A stretch of 64,000 nt of DNA from Roseiarcus sp963833955 (lineage in GTDB: Bacteria > Pseudomonadota > Alphaproteobacteria > Rhizobiales > Beijerinckiaceae): positions 82,408-146,407 of the forward strand of contig CAWHZY010000001.1 of the NCBI GenBank assembly GCA_963833955.1, written 5' to 3'. Both the position numbers and the translations under genes were made by a program. Below the pieces are notes generated by a model that did not search any database, was not told the DNA's origin, and saw nothing but the letters and a program-made list of their open reading frames with translations. How positions within the stretch are numbered: position 1 is the first letter of the stretch; each line of letters starts with the position of its first letter. Below are positions 1 through 8,892 of this stretch, in pieces.

Positions 1-987
1 TCTCATCCGGGTCGATCTGCCGCGCCTCGCGGCGGCCGGCGTCGACCTTTATCTCAAGGACGAGTTCGAGCCACCCTTCCGGCAGCCTCAAGCACCGCCT
101 GGCGCGTTCCCTCTTTCTCTACGGCCTCTGCAACGGCTGGATCAGGCGCGGCAAGCCGGTGGTCGAATCCTCATCCGGCTCGACCGCGATTTCGGAGGCC
201 TATTTCGCTCGCCTGCTTGGTCTGCCCTTTGTCGCCGTCGCGCCGCGAACGACGGCCAAGCCGAAGATCGAGGCGATCGAGTTTCTCGGCGGCGAGGTGC
301 GCTTGGCCGAGCCGGCGCAAATCTATGACGAGGCGCGCAAGGTCGCGGAGGTGTCCTGCGGCCATTACATGGACCAGTTCACTTATGCCGAGCGGGCGAC
401 CGATGGCGCGGCAACAACAACATCGCCGAAAGCCTGTTCGCGCAGATGGGCCTCGAACGCTACCCTGCCCCGGCCTGGGTCGTCGTCAGCGCCGGCACGG
501 GCGGCACGTCGTCGACGATCGGCCGGTACATGCGCTACAGCCAGCGCGCGCCGGCCGCGACGCGGCTTTGCGTGGTCGATCCTGAGAACTCCGTGTTCTT
601 CGATTCGTACCGCACCGGCGACAGGGGCTTGCGCATCGAGAGAAGCTCACGGATCGAGGGCATCGGCCGTCCGCGGGTCGAAGCATCGTTCATCGCCAGC
701 GTCATCGACCGCATGATCCGCGCGCCCGATTCCGCGTCGATCGCAACAATCCATTGGCTCGAGACGATCATCGGCAGAAAATGCGGAGGCTCGACCGAAC
801 CAATGTCTATGCCGCTCTCATCCTTGCGGAGGAGATGATCGCCGAAGGAAGCCAGGGCTCGATCGTCACGCTCATTTGCGATCCGGGCGAGCTTTATCTG
901 AGCACCTACTACAATGCCGACTGGATCGCGCAAGAGGGGCTCGATCCGCGCCCATCTCGTGAATGGCTCGAGCTTTTCAGCGCTTAA
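1..987 (+). pseudogene. Cds1-like L-cysteine desulfhydrase / cysteine synthase-family PLP enzyme, 5'-truncated by the window and frameshifted
   Basis: Fold-type II PLP enzyme of the cysteine synthase family, closest in recalled sequence to Cds1-type L-cysteine desulfhydrases, which release sulfide, pyruvate and ammonia from cysteine. The reading passes through three frames: KDE then HPSGSLKHRLAR (the PLP lysine should be in SLKH), ESSSGSTAISEAYFARL (phosphate-loop-like), HYMDQFTYAERATD, then RGNNNIAESLFAQMG, SAGTGGTSS, and finally TNVYAALILAEEM to a TAA stop. The frame changes near 70, 410 and 795 are each cured by restoring one base, and all pieces keep strong family similarity. The N-terminus lies outside the window. 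It is either a recently broken gene or, more likely, an intact gene with sequencing deletions. Confidence 0.75.
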
Positions 988-1330
988 GCTTGCGATTGCG
1001 GACGCGTCGAATCTCGTCCGGGGGCTTCTCCGCACCGCACTGTCCGCAAAGCGCGCTCCTGCAACTTCAATTACGGGGTTCGAAGGGCTTCATGCGCAAT
1101 TGCGAAAGGCGGAGAGACGGGGCAATGTCGCGCAGCGACGCAAAGGAAACGATGAAGAAGTGCTAGGGATGGCCGACGGCGGCCAATGGTGAAGCGCTCG
1201 CGGTCTCCTTGAGACCAGTCGTTCGCGGTTTTTGAGGCCGCGCTTTGCCTTGTGACCAGCGGAACGGCAAACGAGGACGGCGAGAAGGGCCGCGCCCGGG
1301 TGCTCAATTGGCGGACGGTAGGAGAACTTG
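988..1330. other. Intergenic region with no recognisable gene
   Basis: This stretch between the PLP enzyme and the metallo-hydrolase has only short overlapping open frames on both strands with no recognisable product. The last bases supply the ribosome-binding site AGGAGAA of the next gene. No repeat or RNA gene was seen. Confidence 0.5.
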
Positions 1331-2167
1331 ATGGCCGAGCCTGCGACCTGGGACGTGTATGTGATGGAGTATGCGCGCTCCAAAAATCAGCCGTGGGTCA
1401 ACCTGATCAGCGGGATGTACGATGAAGGGGTGGTGGATCTGCCCTTCTCCTTCATCTTCGCTCAGAGAGGCGACGATCGCGTTCTCATCGATACAGGCTT
1501 CATGCAGGAAGAGCACGGTTCGGGCTTTTCACGAAAATTCGGGATCCCGACCTGGATCTCGCCTTTGCGGATGCTGGCCGAGATCGGCGTGCACGCAGAC
1601 GCGATCAACGCGATCTTTGTCACCCACGCGCATTTTGACCACATGGGATCGATCGCCGAATTTCCCCACGCGCACATCTACATCCAGAAGAGCGAGCTTC
1701 TCTCGTGGTACGAGGCCTTTGCTCTGCCGAAGCGTTTCGGTCACCTGACCGCCATAGTCGACCCAGACAACATCCGCACGGCTCTCGACGCCTCGATCGC
1801 TCATCGCGTCACGCTGATCGACGGCGACAAGAACGATGTGCTGCCCGGGATTCATGTGCGGCTCGCCAGCGGTCACACGATCGGACAGCAGTTCGTCATT
1901 CTGGAGACGGCGGTGGGGCGCCGGGTCCTCTCCGGCGATTGCGTCTATTCCCGCCGTCAGTTCACCGGTCTGACCGGCGACGGCGTCTATGTGCCGCTCA
2001 ACAATGCGGTCGGAAGCGTCTGGGAGCAGCTCAAGTCAATCGACAAGATGAACGACGAACTTGGCGGCGACCTGTCGCGCCTCGTCGTCCTGCACGACAC
2101 CGAGCGCTGGAAGGGCCTGCCGGTCGTCAAGGAGCTCGAGGGCTTTCGCATCGTCAAGGTTGCTTGA
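1331..2167 (+). CDS. Metallo-beta-lactamase-fold hydrolase (N-acyl-homoserine lactonase-like)
   Basis: A 278-residue soluble hydrolase of the metallo-beta-lactamase superfamily. The metal motif HAHFDH is at residues 99-104 with H182 (SGHTIGQQ), D203 (SGDCVYS) and H255 (VLHDTER), the complete set expected for a dinuclear zinc site. Length and the HxHxDH, SGHT, GD, HD spacing resemble AttM/AiiA-type lactonases and related Zn-dependent hydrolases, so quorum-signal lactone hydrolysis is possible, but the substrate cannot be read from sequence. The ATG at 1331 is preferred over the TTG directly before it because AGGAG lies six bases upstream of the ATG. It stands alone, convergent with mosA. Confidence 0.82.
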   Translation: MAEPATWDVYVMEYARSKNQPWVNLISGMYDEGVVDLPFSFIFAQRGDDRVLIDTGFMQEEHGSGFSRKFGIPTWISPLRMLAEIGVHADAINAIFVTHAHFDHMGSIAEFPHAHIYIQKSELLSWYEAFALPKRFGHLTAIVDPDNIRTALDASIAHRVTLIDGDKNDVLPGIHVRLASGHTIGQQFVILETAVGRRVLSGDCVYSRRQFTGLTGDGVYVPLNNAVGSVWEQLKSIDKMNDELGGDLSRLVVLHDTERWKGLPVVKELEGFRIVKVA

Positions 2168-2266
2168 TGGAGCCCCGGCTATTCCGGTCGGCTTGAATCC
2201 CAAGACCGCAAGCTGATCATCAATCGTCATTGCGCGCATCGACCGCCATGGGATGCGCGGGGTCTC

Positions 2267-2381
2267 ATACCAATTCTATTTGAGCGCGACTCATCGCGCT
2301 CAAACCCGCGCAACGGCGCGGGCGCGCATTCGCGCTTCGGCCATAAGGCGATGATCGGTTCCGATCATCGAGTCTTGGTAT
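2267..2381 (+). repeat. 115-bp dispersed repeat, copy 1 of 3
   Basis: Bounded by the inverted ends ATACCAA and TTGGTAT. It holds two perfect hairpins, TTTGAGCGCGA/TCGCGCTCAAA with a CTCA loop and GATGATCGG/CCGATCATC with a TT loop. Near-identical copies are at 36164-36256 (5'-truncated) and 58192-58307, all in the same orientation. This copy sits between the convergent ends of the metallo-hydrolase gene and mosA, 11 bases past the mosA stop. Confidence 0.9.
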
Positions 2382-2392
2382 AAGAGCCGAAT

Positions 2393-3223
2393 TTATGCCG
2401 AGGCGCCGGTCTTGATGATCGTGCCCACATGCTCGCCGCGCAGCGCGGCGGTGAGGCGGCCGGGGACGAGGCCGTTCACCACCTGCACGCGTTCGAGATG
2501 GCGCGCTGTGCCCATGATTTCGAGCAGCGCGCGGTCGAACGGCAGCGTTCCCTTATGCTTGGCGAGATCGGCCGCGCTCGTCTCGCGCAGCATCTTCGCT
2601 TTCTTGCCGTCCGATCCCTTCGGATCGGAATCGTAGACGCCGTCGACGTCCTCGACGATGGTAAGTCCCGCGGCGCCGAGCGCGTCAGCCAGCAGAAAGG
2701 CGCCGGCGTCAGCCCGGTGAGGGGGCAGGCGCGAGCCGGGGAACTCGTGATGGTGATAGGGAGGAAAGGCGCTGCCCACGACGGCGCGGGCGGCGGAAAG
2801 GTGAATCGCGAGCTGGTTCGCGATCGCGCCATGCTCGATGTAGGAGACGCCTTCGGGCGCCAGCAGGGCGGCGAGGATGTGGCCGTTCTGCCCCGCTTCG
2901 CTCGCGGCCAGCGGCGCGAGAGACCCGACCGGAAGGCCGAGGTCGAGAGCGACGCTGTAAAGGTGACGCGCGCGAATGCCGGCGCCCGTCAGAATAAGCA
3001 GACGATGCTCCTGCATCAGCTTGCGCAGTTCCTCGACGATGGGGAGGATCGCGTCCGCGCCGCGATCCATGATCGAGCGGCCGCCGATCTTCACGACCTG
3101 CACCCAGGGCAGGAGCCGGATCGGACGCCCGCCCGCCACTGGACGGGTGAGATCGGAATCGAGCAGCGTCTGGCGCGCGAGCGGCGAGGCGACATGCTTG
3201 GCCGTATTGGAGCGTTCGGTCAT
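2393..3223 (-). CDS. mosA: Molybdenum storage protein subunit alpha
   Basis: A 276-residue amino-acid-kinase-fold protein matching the alpha subunit of the Azotobacter molybdenum storage protein (MoSto), a cytoplasmic (alpha-beta)3 cage that uses ATP to pack polymolybdate. Visible family features are LARQTLLDSDLTRPVAG near the N-terminus, VVKIGGRSIMDRGADAILP (kinase glycine motif), GSLAPLAASEAGQNGHILAA, the histidine-rich FPPYHHHEFPGSR cluster that in MoSto lies at a molybdate-binding site, and VQVVNGLVPGRLTAALRGEHVGT at the end. The ATG at 3223 is seven bases after the mosB stop and preceded by GTGAGG; an upstream in-frame codon at 3259 lies inside mosB and has no ribosome-binding site. It forms a two-gene operon with mosB. 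Confidence 0.93.
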   Translation of the reverse strand: MTERSNTAKHVASPLARQTLLDSDLTRPVAGGRPIRLLPWVQVVKIGGRSIMDRGADAILPIVEELRKLMQEHRLLILTGAGIRARHLYSVALDLGLPVGSLAPLAASEAGQNGHILAALLAPEGVSYIEHGAIANQLAIHLSAARAVVGSAFPPYHHHEFPGSRLPPHRADAGAFLLADALGAAGLTIVEDVDGVYDSDPKGSDGKKAKMLRETSAADLAKHKGTLPFDRALLEIMGTARHLERVQVVNGLVPGRLTAALRGEHVGTIIKTGASA

Positions 3224-3230
3224 GTCGGCC

Positions 3231-4043
3231 TCACTTCGCGGTGATGATGGTGCCCACATGCTCGCCAGCGAGCGCGCGGGTCAGGTTGCCCGCGACGAGG
3301 CCGTTCACGACCTGCACTTCGTGGATGTGGCGCGCGGCCTTGAGAAGATCGAGCATGGGGAATTCGAGGATCGAATCGTGCAACCCCTTCGCCTTCATCT
3401 CGTCCACGGTGATCTTCGGGATGAATTTTGCGGTCTTCGATGTCTTCGGGTTCGCCGTGTAGAGGCCGTTCTCGTCCTTGACGAAGATCATCGCCTTGCA
3501 GCCGAACTGCTCGGCGACGAGGAAGCATCCGGCGTCCGTGCGATAGGGCGGAATCACCCCCTCGGGCGCGGGCCGTGTCCATAAGCCATAGGGCGGCATG
3601 CCGCTGAACACGACCGCGTTCACCTCGGCAAGGTAAAGCGGCACGGCCGAGAGCCCGGCGCTGCTCACGGACGAGACGCCGTGCTTCGCCATGAGCTGGC
3701 CCAGCATCTCGGCGTTCTGGTCCGCGACCGAACCGCCCAGTTGCGACAGCACGCCGGCTGGCAAGCGAAGCCCCGCCGCGATCGAATAGAGGTGGCGCGC
3801 GCGTGTGCCGGCGCCGGTTCCGATCAGCATCTTGTGCGTCTTGCGGGCGGCGACGATTTCGTCAACCAGCGGATAGACGGCCGCGCGGCCGCGATCGATG
3901 ACGCTCTGCCCGCCGATCTTGATCACGTTCGCGTCGGGCAGGATTCGAAAGTCCGGCGCTCCATCCGCCTTCGCTTGCAATTCGGGATCGCTGAGCGATC
4001 GCTCCATCAGAAGCGCTTCGAGCTCCGACGCTTTGCCGGCCAT
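3231..4043 (-). CDS. mosB: Molybdenum storage protein subunit beta
   Basis: A 270-residue paralogue of mosA and the other half of the MoSto heterohexamer. The sequence shows FRILPDANVIKIGGQSVIDRGRA, the GTGAGTRARHLYS phosphate loop, VFSGMPPYGLW, GVIPPYRTDAGCF and the shared C-terminal VVNGLVAGNLTRALAGEHVGT. MoSto buffers molybdenum for nitrogenase in diazotrophs, so its presence suggests nitrogen fixation capacity, although no nif gene is in this window. A purine-rich AGGAGAGGGAGG stretch lies just upstream of the ATG at 4043. It is the first gene of the mosB-mosA operon. A role in uridylate kinase-like metabolism is unlikely because the MoSto-specific segments are all present. Confidence 0.93.
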   Translation of the reverse strand: MAGKASELEALLMERSLSDPELQAKADGAPDFRILPDANVIKIGGQSVIDRGRAAVYPLVDEIVAARKTHKMLIGTGAGTRARHLYSIAAGLRLPAGVLSQLGGSVADQNAEMLGQLMAKHGVSSVSSAGLSAVPLYLAEVNAVVFSGMPPYGLWTRPAPEGVIPPYRTDAGCFLVAEQFGCKAMIFVKDENGLYTANPKTSKTAKFIPKITVDEMKAKGLHDSILEFPMLDLLKAARHIHEVQVVNGLVAGNLTRALAGEHVGTIITAK

Positions 4044-4203
4044 GGGATCCTCCCTCTCCTGGGTCGCGAAAGCCAAGCACGCGCGGGAGCCGGTGTGCAA
4101 GCTCCGTGGCGGATCACGCCGGCGGAGCCTCAGCCAATGCGGCGGCTCGTCCTGGCGAACGGCGACGCGATCCTATGGCCGCGCCAGATTCCACCGGGAC
4201 GGC

Positions 4204-4285
4204 CATGCCCAAACTTTTCTCTTATGGGACGCTGCAGCGGGACACCGTGCAACCCGCCGCCTTCGGCCGTCGCCCCACAGGCGAC
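4204..4285 (+). pseudogene. Fragment resembling the 5' end of a gamma-glutamylcyclotransferase-like gene
   Basis: An ATG followed by PKLFSYGTLQ and then TVQPAAFGRR matches the first ~25 codons of the intact AIG2/GGCT-like gene at 5565 (PMLFSYGTLQ, VQLATFGRR). After about position 4285 the similarity stops and the frame runs into unrelated sequence. It looks like a decayed partial duplicate or the remnant of a tandem paralogue; the intradiol dioxygenase gene lies between the two copies. Confidence 0.6.
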
Positions 4286-4438
4286 CAACCCCCAGGTCTT
4301 GACGATTGGCCGCCTTGCCTGAAATGCCGGCTTCCACCATACTTCGCGTGAAGGTTGCGGATTCCGCGCCGAATACGGGCTGCAGGGGTTTAAAAATCCC
4401 TGGCCGCGCAGGGTGCAAGGGAGCGACAAGCCAAGCTC

Positions 4439-5335
4439 ATGGATACGCTCCAAGCCGAGGCGGAAACGCCCAGCGAAACGGAAAAGGCCATTTTGGCGGA
4501 CGTCCGGGCTCGCTTCGAGACGACCGAGAACCCGAGGATCCGGCAACTGATCCTGGGCCTGATCGACCACCTTCACGCGTTCGTGCGCGAGCAGAAGGTC
4601 ACCTGGTCGGAATGGGAATATTTTATGGGCTTCCTGGCTCGCGCGGCCGCGGTCACCAAGGACGGCCGGAACGAGTTCATCGCCCTTTCCAACTCGATCG
4701 GAATCAGCATGCAGGTGCTCGCGGCGTCCCAGCCGAAGCCCCCTGGCGCCACCATCCCAACCCTGATCGGACCTTTCTTCATCGACGACGCGCCGGTGTT
4801 TCCGATCGGCGCCGATATCGCCGGAGGCGCTTCCGGCCAGCCGCTCTACGCATACGGCCGCGTTCTCGACACGCGGGGTGAGCCCGTCTCGGACGCGATC
4901 CTGAACGTTTGGCAGTCGGATGATCGCGGCCTCTACGACGTGCAGGACAATTTCGATCCAGAGAAGATGTGGGGACGCGGGCGCATCAAATGCGACGCCC
5001 AGGGCAATTATGCCTTCTGGAGCGTGATGCCGACCGCCTACCCCGCGCCCATGGACGCCGCCCTCGGCGACCTGATCCGCAACACGACAGGCCGTTACTG
5101 GCGACCCGCGCATCTCCATTTTGCGGTTGAGACCAAGACCGCCGATGCGCTCGCGACCCATATTTTCGTCCGCGGCAGCGAGCATATCGATTGCGACGTG
5201 GCCTTCGGCGTGCGTCCGGCCTTGATCACCGATTTCACGGAACATGCACCGGGCGTGGCGCCCGACGGGCGCGAGATGAGCGGCCCTTATCGCACGCTGA
5301 ATTACGACTTCGTCATGACCCGGTCCGGTCGCTGA
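4439..5335 (+). CDS. Intradiol ring-cleavage dioxygenase (catechol / hydroxyquinol 1,2-dioxygenase type)
   Basis: A 298-residue non-haem Fe(III) dioxygenase that opens catechol-type rings between the two hydroxyls to give muconate products (beta-ketoadipate-type pathways). The N-terminal helical dimerisation domain (about residues 15-100) is followed by the beta-sandwich catalytic domain. The iron ligands are visible: Y166 (GLYDVQ), Y201 (PTAYPAP), H225 and H227 (RPAHLHF). The domain order fits catechol or hydroxyquinol dioxygenase rather than protocatechuate dioxygenase. The substrate cannot be fixed, because no muconate or maleylacetate pathway gene is adjacent. No strong ribosome-binding site lies close to the ATG; the nearest GGGAG is about 17 bases upstream. 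Confidence 0.87.
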   Translation: MDTLQAEAETPSETEKAILADVRARFETTENPRIRQLILGLIDHLHAFVREQKVTWSEWEYFMGFLARAAAVTKDGRNEFIALSNSIGISMQVLAASQPKPPGATIPTLIGPFFIDDAPVFPIGADIAGGASGQPLYAYGRVLDTRGEPVSDAILNVWQSDDRGLYDVQDNFDPEKMWGRGRIKCDAQGNYAFWSVMPTAYPAPMDAALGDLIRNTTGRYWRPAHLHFAVETKTADALATHIFVRGSEHIDCDVAFGVRPALITDFTEHAPGVAPDGREMSGPYRTLNYDFVMTRSGR

Positions 5336-5564
5336 CCGGGCTTGTGCGAGGTTCGCATCGCGAACATCGAAACTTCGAGCGCGTTGAGCGATGGCGCGAT
5401 CCGACTGCGACGCTTTCGATAGAAACGCCAAGACGCGGCGTCTGTGAAAGCGCGCCCATCAGGCTGCCGGTCGGGCCAGTCACTCGTGCGGGTTTGGCAG
5501 CGCCGGTTTGGCGGATGGCGTTTGTCGCCGCCAGGGTCGCGAGCGAGAGGAATCCGAGACACGC

Positions 5565-5918
5565 ATGCCGATGCTTTTCTCCTACGGAACGTTGCAGCAG
5601 GAGGAGGTGCAGCTCGCCACCTTCGGCCGTCGCCTTTCAGGCGTGAGCGACGCCCTCGTCGGCTATCGGCAGTCGATGGTGGCGATCCAGGATCCCGAAG
5701 TCGTGCGCACGAGCGGCAAGGCGCATCATCCGATCGTCGCCTTCACGGGGAAAAACGAAGACCGCGTGGCCGGCGCGGCGTTCGAGATCACGGACGCCGA
5801 ACTTGCGCGGGCCGACGCCTACGAGGTCGCGGCTTACGTGCGGGTCAAGGCGCCGCTCGCCTCGGGCCTGGAAGCGTGGGTCTATGTCGACGCCTGCGGC
5901 AAGCCTCCATCGGCGTAA
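5565..5918 (+). CDS. AIG2 / gamma-glutamylcyclotransferase-like protein
   Basis: A 117-residue cytoplasmic protein of the GGCT-like (AIG2) fold. The substrate-binding motif YGTLQ (FSYGTLQQEE, residues 5-14) is conserved and a central ITDAELARADAYE carries the glutamate expected for acid/base catalysis in GGCT proteins. Family members act on gamma-glutamyl amines or peptides, but the substrate of this bacterial branch is not established. The ATG at 5565 is chosen over an in-frame upstream start because GAGAGG precedes it and homology begins at PMLFSYG. A divergent fragment resembling its 5' end lies upstream at 4204. Confidence 0.8.
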   Translation: MPMLFSYGTLQQEEVQLATFGRRLSGVSDALVGYRQSMVAIQDPEVVRTSGKAHHPIVAFTGKNEDRVAGAAFEITDAELARADAYEVAAYVRVKAPLASGLEAWVYVDACGKPPSA

Positions 5919-5948
5919 GCAGCCGCGCCTTATGCCGGCGCGATTAGG

Positions 5949-6665
5949 TCAGAAGTGGTAGTTCACGCCGGCGGTGATCACATTCGCGGTGAAACGCGAC
6001 ACGTTCGAGATCGGCGGGTTCAAGAGATACGTCGTCGTGCGGCCGCCGAGATCAACATAAAGATATTCGATTTTCGCGCTCCAGCCGGCCATGAGTTCGA
6101 CTTCAACTCCGCCGCCCAGCGTCCAGCCGCCTCTCGTCTGGCTGCGATTGTCAGTGGCGACGAATGAGCCGACAGCCGCGGTCGCGTTCGTGTCGACCTG
6201 GCCAAGCGCGCCACCGCCCGTGGCGTAAAGGAGCCAGTTCCCGAGCGCATAACCAACTCGCGGTCGCAGCGTTCCGAGCCAGGGGAGGCTCTGCGCATAG
6301 CTCGCCCCGAATGCCCCGCAGAGCGACGGGAGACAGGGCGCCGTGCGGCTGCCCCGCAAGCCGCTCCCATCGAAGTTCGCTTCGAGCCCGAGGACCCAGG
6401 GACCGGTCTGCCAATTGTAACCGGCCTCGCCGCCCCCGACGACGCCCTGAAGCGGCGTGTTGAAGGTCGGAAGCCCAAAACCAGCGATCGTGAAGGCGTT
6501 ACGGCTGGAGCCAAAAGCGCCGCCGACATTGAGCCCGGCGTAAAAGCCAGTCCAGGTCGGCTGGGCTTCAAGGGGTGGCAGTTGCGGCGCCGGCGGCAAG
6601 TCGGCCGCGGCGGCCGCGCTCCCGAGCGCAATCAGCGACAAAGTAGCGATGAATATGCGGCGCAT
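5949..6665 (-). CDS. Outer-membrane beta-barrel protein (Omp25/31-type porin family)
   Basis: A 238-residue precursor with a clear signal peptide (MRRIFIATLSLIALGSAAAAA) and a mature part starting at about Asp22. Alternating hydrophobic strands, repeated aromatic/glycine patterns (WTGFYAGLNVGGAFG, GYNWQTGPWVLGLEANF, KIEYLYVDLGG) and the terminal GVNYHF with a final Phe are hallmarks of an eight-stranded outer-membrane barrel inserted by BamA. The family is abundant in Rhizobiales and relates to Brucella Omp25/Omp31; members stabilise the envelope and bind lipopolysaccharide. The start at 6665 follows GAGAGGGAATTCC and fits the signal peptide; an upstream in-frame ATG at 6797 is discarded. Confidence 0.85.
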   Translation of the reverse strand: MRRIFIATLSLIALGSAAAAADLPPAPQLPPLEAQPTWTGFYAGLNVGGAFGSSRNAFTIAGFGLPTFNTPLQGVVGGGEAGYNWQTGPWVLGLEANFDGSGLRGSRTAPCLPSLCGAFGASYAQSLPWLGTLRPRVGYALGNWLLYATGGGALGQVDTNATAAVGSFVATDNRSQTRGGWTLGGGVEVELMAGWSAKIEYLYVDLGGRTTTYLLNPPISNVSRFTANVITAGVNYHF

Positions 6666-6791
6666 CGGAATTCCCTCTCGCGCCCAAGCTACGGGCCGGA
6701 GGCTTAAAAATCTGCAAATATGGCTAACGAATTGCGAAGCGGCGGAACTCGCGCGTTTCCGTGAAACGGATCGCGGTCCCAAGACCTCATC

Positions 6792-6893
6792 CCTCAAGGA
6801 GCAGCGCCACAGGCGGCACGCCTCGAAGGCGGTTTAGCAAGAGGCGCGCGCTGGAGCATCCTTCGAGGCGCCTGCTTCGCAAACTCCTTGAGG
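6792..6893. repeat. Nested palindromic intergenic repeat
   Basis: Two nested inverted pairs are visible: CCTCAAGGAG (6792) with CTCCTTGAGG (6884), and GCCTCGAAGG (6820) with CCTTCGAGGC (6860). Together they could fold into a long interrupted hairpin between two minus-strand genes. The sequence style matches the abundant short palindromic repeats of Rhizobiales genomes. Confidence 0.7.
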
Positions 6894-6943
6894 CAAGAGT
6901 CGAGACACGAGCTATGCTGGCTTCTTGAGGCGTGAGGCGCGGT

Positions 6944-7381
6944 TCAGTAAGTCAGTCTGATCGGGACCGACTGGGCGCCGCCCGCATAGTCAAAGGCGGC
7001 GGACGCGAAGGCCGGGGCGCCCATGTGCGAGGGCGGATTGCGGGAGAATCCATAGCCTTCCTTCGGCTTGCCGAACATGCCGTACTGCATCTGCGTCTCG
7101 TTGTTCTGGGCGTGGAACGCCGCGACCGCATAAGTTCCCGGCCTCAGGCCATTGAAGACGCAGGTCGCCTGTCCCCCTTTGATCTTGGCGATGACGCCTC
7201 GGCTTTCCTGTCCGGCTTTGGGGAAGGCCTCAGGCCCTGCGTAAAGCCCGCAGCGCACGACGCCGTCGTCGTTGCGAAGACCTGAAACTGGCACCGAAAC
7301 CCGATCCGCCGCTTGAGCGCTCGCCGCGCCCGTGACGGCGGCCAATCCGAAAAGCAGGGAGGTGATGACGAAACTGCGCAT
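6944..7381 (-). CDS. DUF2141 domain-containing secreted protein
   Basis: A 145-residue precursor with signal peptide (MRSFVITSLLFGLAAVTGAASAQA, cleavage near residue 25). The mature part matches the DUF2141 pattern: an opening beta strand, GVVRCGLYAGPEAFP, a central FNGLRPGTYAVAAFHAQNN, and GYGFSRNPPSHMGAPAFASAAFDY. The fold is predicted to be an immunoglobulin-like beta sandwich and no molecular function is known to me. It is a monocistronic minus-strand gene preceded by AAGGG. Cysteines at VVRCG and ATCVF could form a periplasmic disulfide. Confidence 0.83.
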   Translation of the reverse strand: MRSFVITSLLFGLAAVTGAASAQAADRVSVPVSGLRNDDGVVRCGLYAGPEAFPKAGQESRGVIAKIKGGQATCVFNGLRPGTYAVAAFHAQNNETQMQYGMFGKPKEGYGFSRNPPSHMGAPAFASAAFDYAGGAQSVPIRLTY

Positions 7382-7603
7382 GGAATGGCCCTTGCCTAAA
7401 GCCCAACCTGCACATGTTCTAGCCCGCCCCGATTTCAAAACCGTGAAGAAGGTTTCAACAAACGACGCCAATGGCTTCGGATTCGCGCGGGCGAATACGG
7501 GGTCGCTGCCTAGGTAGGGGTCAAGCGACCGCGGCGACGCGAGTGGTTGCTGCATCATTTCAGTCTGGGAAAGATCAGGCGCTCGCGCGCTATTGACCCC
7601 TAG

Positions 7604-8860
7604 ATGTCGGTTTCGCAGCGACCGCGCGTGCGCCCGTCGGAAGCGGCCGAAAACGCTAAGCCGGTGGTAATTAACCCGCTGCAACATGTCAAAGCATCCC
7701 GATTTGACGACGCGCCGGCGAACTCTCGTTTCCGGCAAGAGGCTGACTTGAACAAAAGCCCTACGATCCTGAGCCAAATGGAAAAAGGGAATGGCTTCAC
7801 GGCCGGGTTTGACTATCTTCGAATTGGACTGGCGCTCGCCGTGCTCATTTGGCATTGCGGCATTCTGAGCACAGGGTCGGCTGCGCTCTATCGCGCCGCG
7901 TGGGGCGGGCCGTTTCGCTTCCTCCTCGCAATCATTCTGCCGATGTTCTTCGCGCTGTCGGGGTTTCTCGTCGCCGGCAGCCTCGAACGAACCCGCGCAC
8001 ACCAGTTCGTCGTGCTTCGCGCGCTGCGGCTCATCCCGGCTCTCGCTGTCGAAGTCACGCTCTCGGCGCTGCTCCTTGGCGCGTTTTTCACCACCCTGCC
8101 GCTCCGGCGCTATCTGCAGAGTCCGGAACTCGGCGCTTACTTCGGCAATATCGTCGGCTTCGTGCACTTTACCCTGCCTGGCGTTTTTGAGCGCAATCCG
8201 GCGCCTGGCGTGGTCAACTCCCAGCTCTGGACCATTCCATTCGAGCTCGAGTGCTACGTTGTTTTGCTCGCGTTATCGGCCGTCCTGCGGGATCGGCGCG
8301 GCTTTGTCGCGCTCGTCGTCCTGCTCTCGCTGGTTGCGACCGCCCTCTCGGTCTTCCTTGATCCCGTCAGCCGGTTCGAGACTATTCCGGGGCGGGCGCT
8401 TGTCGTCTCGTTTCTTGCCGGAGTTTGCCTCCATCTCTATCGCGACAAGATTCCGTGCTCGCCAACTTTTGGCGTGCTCGCGGCCCTTCTCGCCGCGGTG
8501 CTGCTGCAGGTCCCCAACACCTGCTATCTCGCGGCTTTTCCAGTCGCCTATCTGACCGTCTGGCTCGGGCTCATGCGTCCGCCAAAAATTCCTTTCGGCG
8601 ACCTCTCCTACGGCGTCTATCTGTTCCACTTTCCGATCGAGCAATCGCTCATGCAGATCTTTCCTGGCGTCGGATCCTGGTGGCGGCTCGCTTTGCTGGC
8701 ACTGCCCTCAACCGTGCTGTGCGCCTGGCTGTCATGGAACCTGGTCGAGCATCCCATGCTGATCCGCAAGAAACATATTCTGGCCGCGGTCGACCGCGCT
8801 TACGGCGCCCTCGCCCGTCAACTGCGTCCCGCTCTGGCCGCCGGCGAGAGGGGACAATGA
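7604..8860 (+). CDS. Acyltransferase 3 family (OafA/YrhL-like) membrane protein
   Basis: An integral-membrane acyltransferase that transfers acetyl or other acyl groups to sugars of lipopolysaccharide, exopolysaccharide or related envelope glycans. From about residue 63 the family pattern starts (FDYLRIGLALAVLIWHCG, with the conserved His in the first helix), followed by FFALSGFLVAGSL and about ten hydrophobic helices, then the conserved YGVYLFHFPIEQ segment and a basic tail. The first ~58 residues lack similarity, so the true start may be the TTG at 7748 (preceded by AAGAGG) or the ATG at 7778 rather than the ATG at 7604. No glycan operon is adjacent, so the acceptor is unknown. Confidence 0.8.
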   Translation: MSVSQRPRVRPSEAAENAKPVVINPLQHVKASRFDDAPANSRFRQEADLNKSPTILSQMEKGNGFTAGFDYLRIGLALAVLIWHCGILSTGSAALYRAAWGGPFRFLLAIILPMFFALSGFLVAGSLERTRAHQFVVLRALRLIPALAVEVTLSALLLGAFFTTLPLRRYLQSPELGAYFGNIVGFVHFTLPGVFERNPAPGVVNSQLWTIPFELECYVVLLALSAVLRDRRGFVALVVLLSLVATALSVFLDPVSRFETIPGRALVVSFLAGVCLHLYRDKIPCSPTFGVLAALLAAVLLQVPNTCYLAAFPVAYLTVWLGLMRPPKIPFGDLSYGVYLFHFPIEQSLMQIFPGVGSWWRLALLALPSTVLCAWLSWNLVEHPMLIRKKHILAAVDRAYGALARQLRPALAAGERGQ

Positions 8861-8892
8861 TGCCGGAGTCCCGGGCAAACTCCCGCTCTCTC

